Positions 34,073-38,095 of a DNA stretch of 38,095 nt are shown here, one piece after another (the stretch's first letter is position 1; every line of letters begins with the position of its first letter). Source of the DNA: Lingula anatina (lineage: Eukaryota; Brachiopoda; Lingulata; Lingulida; Lingulidae); assembly GCF_001039355.2 (NCBI RefSeq), contig NW_019775957.1, positions 660,177-698,271 of the forward strand. Reading direction: 5' to 3'. Position numbers and translations under genes: made by a program. The notes beneath the pieces were generated by a model, which worked only from the letters and a program-made list of their open reading frames with translations, had not been told where the DNA came from and did no database searches.

Positions 34073-34216
34073 GTAGAGAGTTAATTATCGTTGCCTTAGT
34101 ATAAAACATTTATTTGAGAGTACGCTTTCAAAAATTGCCTAGCGAGTCTAGGATCACTATTATGTAACAGAGACAAGAGTTTATAGATTTGACAATATTA
34201 TATTGTTATTGAATTG

Positions 34217-34222
34217 AATAAA
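34217..34222 (+). terminator. Polyadenylation signal AATAAA (distal, favoured)
   Basis: AATAAA is followed within 20-40 bases by a T-rich downstream element (ATTTGTTTTTATTTCATTT, about 34242-34260). The G-over-C bias of the plus strand is gone in the line just after it (6 G to 15 C in 34261-34320), consistent with the transcription unit ending here. Confidence 0.6.
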
Positions 34223-34395
34223 AATTGAATTCAAAAGCTATATTTGTTTTTATTTCATTTCCAAATATCACAAACTATATCTTCTTTAACGTGTTACAGC
34301 CTGCTATGTAGAAAACTCACGAGTGAGTCAATTAAAACTGCAAAATTTTATGCAAATTTTATATTGAAAACCAATCATGATTAAACGGGATCTGC

Positions 34396-34440
34396 CACTG
34401 GTGGATGGAGGGTTTTGATAAGGGGGGGGGGGAGGGGGGA
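34396..34440 (+). mobile_element. Degenerate DNA-transposon/MITE end
   Basis: CACTGGTGGATGGAGGGTTTT followed by a long G run matches, in order and spacing, the better-preserved end at 37753 (CAGGGGCGGATCCAGGGTT then G runs). The CAGKGGCGGATCCAGG-type start followed by poly-G is a pattern I associate with short non-autonomous DNA elements in invertebrate genomes; the superfamily is not assigned. No transposase is seen and the other end is not located. Confidence 0.4.
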
Positions 34441-35202
34441 GAAAGAGAGACAAGACGACGACAATTTTACTATACAATGTGTGTGGCAAAGCCGACAAGG
34501 TTAGAATTTCGGATAAAAAGAAATCTCAATGTCGACAACTTGGAGTTCAGATCAGTTGCAGCTTTTTGGGTCCCGGACTTTCTGTCATGGGGGACCTTCT
34601 GGTGCATGACACTGGGCCTCGACAGAAAGCCTCAGTTTGCAAAATGTAAGAAGATAAAATCAATACCATCTGCTAGGGTCGAGTGTTGGGAGGTACACAA
34701 GAAGCTGACAGAGAGACGTGTCCGCTTTGTCCTGACAGTTAAAGTAAAAAATAAATAACTCGAAAATTAAATTCTTTAAAGATATTTATTTATTTTCTAA
34801 ACGGGTTTGGATAGGGTAAATCTATACCTTGATAATAACAAATTTTCAGAGATTTCTATGATTTTTTTCATTAAATTATAAAGATCTAACGCGCATTGTT
34901 TGCCTTTAAGAGTTCTGTGAGAATTAGTAGGGTGCATTTGCACCTGCATACAGAGTCTCGTTGACACTAACGCCTTGAAGGTTTATTGGTCAAGATGTAA
35001 ATCTAGCTGTACATAATAAGTCTGAGGTCCCTTTCTATCTCAATCATAAATAGGCCCTTGTGGGGTTTTCAAAAATGAACGGTCCTTTTATGTATTCTAG
35101 TTAATTAATTTATGTGCGAAGTGTCATGCGTTTATATTGACCATTTCATTATTAACGCCCTGTGTATAATGACGTAGCTCACTTCGCTTGTTTGTTTTTC
35201 AG

Positions 35203-35282
35203 GATATCACACATAACGAGGAGGTCTTCCTCAGACTTCGCTACAATAAAGGGCTCTACATGTGTGCGCAGATATCCCAAAG
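35203..35282 (+). other. Candidate small coding exon, unknown gene
   Basis: An acceptor (TTGTTTGTTTTTCAG, ending 35202) and a donor-like AAAG|GTATTG (35283) enclose 80 bases. In the frame beginning at the second base the segment is open throughout and reads DITHNEEVFLRLRYNKGLYM followed by CAQISQ, which looks like ordinary folded protein. The base composition is higher in G+C than its flanks. I cannot assign a family with confidence. It may belong to the PAN-domain gene or to another gene on this strand. Confidence 0.35.
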
Positions 35283-35613
35283 GTATTGCCTTTGGAAAGA
35301 ATACCTTGATTGTTGAGCACTACTCCCAAATTTGTTAATATTTGATGTGTAGACAAACGCGGACCTCTACGTCAGAGGAGCTGTTCATTTCACATGATTG
35401 GGTTAAACTTTACCGAGGTCTTTTCTGGAAAGAATTTTCGATTTCATTACTTTTCTTTCTCGTCAAGGGCCTGGTGACAGATACAGATACAGATAAGAGT
35501 TCTGCGAGAATCAAATACCCCTGATTACCTACTAATTCAAATTGGAATTTTGCAATATTTCCGAGGAAAAGGGTGAGTATTCTTGTTTTCAACATATGAT
35601 TTTATTGCTCGGT

Positions 35614-35668
35614 CGCACACGCACGCGCACACACACTCGCGCGCGCGCACACACACACACACACACGT
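35614..35668. repeat. Alternating CA/CG purine-pyrimidine tract (Z-DNA-prone)
   Basis: About 55 bases of CA and CG dinucleotides, including (GC)-rich CGCGCGCGCG followed by (CA)n, with only one break in alternation (ACTCGC). Such tracts readily adopt Z-DNA under negative supercoiling. Confidence 0.85.
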
Positions 35669-36953
35669 TAACTGTTATAGATCTCTTCATTTAACAGTTC
35701 ATGTTCATTTGCAAATATTTGTGACTGTCTAGCAAAAAAAAGTTACTTACTTGGGTTTTAGTAATTATCATTCATAAACACAAGTTTTAAGCAAAAATAA
35801 AAAAAAAAGAGATATGAAAAACAAGACTATAGTAAGGACATCAATTAAGATAAAAAGTAACATTTTAAAAACTTCCAGACGAATTTTCTATATCAAATTT
35901 CATCAGTTTGGAAAAACGCATCAGCGAGTAGCATATGTCTTTAAAATGAACCTCGGTTTTAGCATATAAACGTTCAAATGTACCATCAAGTTAAATATGA
36001 AATGAAATAAACCATACATGTTAGACCTTTATAAAACAAACAAAAAAAAAAAGATTTTCCTGGAAATTTCAGCAATCCCCCCCTTCATCATCAAGGGAAA
36101 CCCCATCCAAACTTTCCAAATTTTACCGTTCCGAGTGAAATTCACTAGTCTTCCATTACGAGAGTGGTTCAAAAATCAGAAACCAGTTCATTGAACGTAA
36201 ATTTTGTCACTGGTTTTTGATATGGTATACCATAGTAAATATAAGAAAATTTAAGGAATTTCCGGGAGATTTTATAGTTTTTCTTCTCCTTTTGTTTTAT
36301 TGATAGTGTTTTGACGACGAATTGGAGCTTTCAAACATGTATTCACCGACTAATTTTTCTTACAAAGACAAGGAAATTTATACCCGACTTCTTTGTAACT
36401 ATCAAGCATTTACTTAATTTCGTCGTTTGCGTGATCCCCAAAATTTTCTATTCTAAATTGCCATTACACCATTTAATATTCTCTTATTAGATGGCAATCT
36501 CTGTAAGCCTTGTATGTTAACAGTATGTTACTTGGACATTTTCCATATTTTTTTTTACACGAAAACAATTTACATACTTGTGGACTCTTCAGGAAATTAA
36601 ACTTGTACCCAATAACTCGCTGGGCTTTTTTGTTATTTGATTTGGCTTTACTTATATCTTTCAGTTATTGAAAGGGTAAGCCATTGACTTTACAACATAG
36701 ACAGAAAAGGTCTCACGTTTATAGTTAACATTATAAAAGATGACCGTTTTTATTTTTCAATGGATAGTGGGCGTGTTCTTATTCTACTGTCAAAAAAATT
36801 CTTTCACTACCCGATAGCGTTTTGCATGTTTTTTTTTAAATAATGTATTAACTTGCTCGTTTTTTCCGTTTTCAGCTTTCCATGTAGTTAAAAAAGGGAA
36901 CCCATGTGCTTTCTTTATTTTTTATTTAATTTATAATATTCATTATATTTTAG

Positions 36954-37384
36954 GCATCGTCTAGGCGATTCATTGAATCTTCGCTTAGGTCACTTCGGAC
37001 ATTTGTCTCAAGTCTCGCACTTATATTCAAGATCCATCAGACCAGTAAGTTGATATGATTTTGTCTGGATTATCCGTCTCCTTACTGGTGTCTCTATTGA
37101 TCCCGCTCGGGGCGATCAATTCAGGCAGCTACAACGAACCGTCCGGCTGCGGTAGCGGATTCTACATGTCGGCCTTGTACAGGCTCCAAGAGCTCTCGGT
37201 CCGGTCTAAGCTTGAGTGCGCCACCTACTGCCAAACGGAATCGTCCTGCAAGTCCTTCAACCTGATCGAAAATGAAGACGGGAGCAAGTCCTGTCAACTG
37301 AACACCGGATCTGCCGGACCATCCGGGAATGGAATCATTAGGGCATCCGATGTGATCTCCGGAAATTATAGTTTCTTCGAAAAG
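36954..37384 (+). other. Candidate exon 2 (leader plus coding start) of the PAN-domain gene
   Basis: An acceptor-like TTCATTATATTTTAG ends at 36953 and the coding part closes at a donor GAAAAG|GTAGGC (GT at 37385-37386). The 101 bases before the ATG are richer in CpG than the AT-rich flank. Alternatively transcription starts nearby, since TTTATAATATT lies just upstream. Confidence 0.4.
37055..37384 (+). CDS. Secreted PAN/apple-domain protein, first coding exon (partial)
   Basis: The exon encodes 110 residues and ends in phase 0 at a donor (AAG|GTAGGC). A TAA three codons before the ATG fixes the start. Residues 1 to about 22 form a signal peptide with a hydrophobic core (LSVSLLVSLLIPLGA). 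The rest carries a PAN/apple-like core: C32, then C55-x3-C59-x5-C65 with K-S-F-N just after it, and C80 followed by Q-L. PAN domains bind proteins or carbohydrates in extracellular proteins, and in molluscs are often joined to lectin or fibrinogen-like domains; which partners occur here cannot be seen. G+C is far higher than in the flanks, as expected of real coding sequence. The open frame beyond 37384 is intron read-through. Downstream exons are not recognised in the remaining 700 bases. Confidence 0.7.
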
Positions 37385-37752
37385 GTAGGCTCATTATTAA
37401 TTCCATGCTTTTACATCTACGGTAACAATTGCCTTTTCAGATATTTATTCATTATTCGTTCAGATTTCTTTCAGCCACTGGTAACCGCTACACACAATTA
37501 TAGGTCTATTATTTGTCGACTGTAGACTCGTATTACCTATTAAAATTTAATCAGCCTGACCTGCTTTTGAAGCTGGGTCATTCACTTAATTATTACTGAA
37601 GAAGTATTCCGTATCTTTACCTTTTGTCAGACAGATAATAAACATATATAATACTAGAGGCATAAACGCTCATAAACTAGCGCACCTCTCTCTCTCCTAT
37701 GTGCAATTTCATTATATGAAATTATTTGCCCAGACGGACATGTCGGCGTACT

Positions 37753-37975
37753 CAGGGGCGGATCCAGGGTTATTTAGGGGGGAGGGGGGTCCACGGATGC
37801 AAGGCCGACCCCACCCCAATTGGCGTGGGGTTAGGGGTCTGTTGAAGGAAAAAATTTGGTATTTTAGAGAGCGATCGGTGCCATTTGGTACAGTTTACAA
37901 CTATGATTCAGCTAGTCAAAATTCTAATTTCAAGAGGGGGAATAGAAATCGAAGGGGGGGGGGGGGGGCAAGGTA
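37753..37975 (+). mobile_element. MITE-like element, left end CAGGGGCGGATCCAGG
   Basis: CAGGGGCGGATCCAGGGTT is followed by GGGGGGAGGGGGG and a G/C-rich body with CCGACCCCACCCC and its partial complement GCGTGGGGTTAGGGG. This terminus-plus-poly-G layout resembles short non-autonomous DNA elements that are common in invertebrate genomes. The right end is not clear; the long poly-G near 37960 may be close to it. A 91-codon frame through it is not considered coding. Confidence 0.45.
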
Positions 37976-38041
37976 AAGACAAGGTAAAGACTGAGAAACG
38001 GGCGCGAGAAACGACTGGCTTATCTCTGACCACGAGTTGTT

Positions 38042-38095
38042 GAGGACCGTCCTTTATTTGCGGGGGACCTTCCTTTTACTTGTTGGGGACCTCTT
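38042..38095 (+). repeat. 21-22-bp tandem repeat running off the window end
   Basis: GAGGACC, GGGGACC and GGGGACC recur at 21- and 22-base spacing (A of GGACC at 38046, 38067 and 38089), with a T/C-rich and TTTATTTG- or TTTACTTG-like spacer between them. Confidence 0.6.

Larger units (their letters stand above)
31743..34240 (+). other. 3'UTR of the zinc-finger gene (about 2.5 kb)
   Basis: This AT-rich sequence has no credible ORF and lies between the probable last acceptor and the polyadenylation signals at 34067 and 34217. It keeps the G-over-C bias of the transcription unit (18 G to 4 C in 33121-33180). Four Pumilio-type TGTANATA elements lie at 32546, 33082, 33401 and 34021. Long T runs and ATTTA motifs are frequent. 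The exact cleavage site is not visible. Confidence 0.6.
34241..36953. other. Intergenic region with mobile-element remnants and a possible upstream exon
   Basis: No firm gene. A transposon-end-like segment lies at 34396-34440, followed by a 117-codon open frame that I do not recognise. A candidate exon is at 35203-35282. A strong donor GG|GTGAGT at 35573 could close a leader exon of the PAN-domain gene. An alternating CA/CG tract lies at 35614-35668. The rest (35670-36950) is AT-rich with nothing recognised. Confidence 0.5.
37385..38095. other. Intron of the PAN-domain gene with mobile-element and tandem-repeat sequence
   Basis: The interval after the donor is AT-rich up to about 37740, then holds a transposon-end-like segment, a 16-G run near 37960 (approximate), a duplicated AAGGTAAAGAC (about 37971-37992) and a short GGACC-type tandem array that runs to the window end. 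No further exon is recognised. Confidence 0.5.

Noticed and set aside
34405-34758. Plus-strand open frame of 117 codons
   Set aside because: It begins in the poly-G end of a transposon-like segment. The later part looks somewhat protein-like but I recognise no family; it could be part of the element.
1-38095. tRNA or rRNA genes, CRISPR arrays, retroviral or LINE coding sequence
   Set aside because: No TTCGA-type tRNA box, no regular spacer array and no reverse-transcriptase, integrase or capsid-like motif was seen on either strand.

Overview
The window is draft eukaryotic (animal) genomic DNA. It is AT-rich, has GT-AG introns, many microsatellites and poly-G/poly-T runs, one 376-base N gap (1974-2349) and one isolated N (23833). 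The protein content (a giant poly-C2H2 zinc-finger factor and a secreted PAN/apple-domain protein) and the transposon-end motifs suggest a marine invertebrate, perhaps a mollusc or another lophotrochozoan. That placement is an inference; nothing here fixes the species.

Layout. From 1 to about 34,240 the plus strand looks like one transcription unit. Its body is a 2362-residue protein with 36 zinc fingers, encoded in a single exon (24382-31470). Upstream are about 20 kb of intron-like DNA with well-formed candidate 5'UTR exons (6596-6709 and 20041-20122; 8073-8181 is weaker). A 61-base leader in the coding exon carries two tiny upstream ORFs. Downstream are a likely 3'UTR intron (31473-31742) and a 2.5-kb 3'UTR with four Pumilio-type elements, ending near AATAAA at 34217. 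A G-over-C strand bias seen in hand-counted lines of this unit is absent in the lines checked beyond 34.2 kb.

The main anomaly is a 2475-bp direct duplication. Positions 21358-23832 repeat 24018-26492 with 22 substitutions and no indels. It covers the end of the intron, the acceptor, the leader and the first ~704 codons. The left copy stops at the single N inside finger 13 and is followed by 184 bp of unrelated sequence. All 17 coding differences are synonymous, which fits two alleles placed in tandem by the assembly better than a decaying duplicate, though a real partial duplication remains possible.

The protein has an N-terminal part with 13 mixed fingers, an acidic stretch and two CtBP-binding-type motifs (PLNLS, PLDLS). 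A central array follows with an unusual W-x-W-D recognition helix and a shared tail after the second histidine. Then come five two-finger modules and a lone C-terminal finger. With several SUMO-type lysine motifs, it reads as a nuclear transcriptional repressor.

From 34.3 kb on there is a different region: degenerate transposon ends, a CA/CG alternating tract, a candidate small exon (35203-35282), and the first coding exon of a secreted PAN/apple-domain protein (37055-37384), whose remainder lies outside the window or unrecognised in it.
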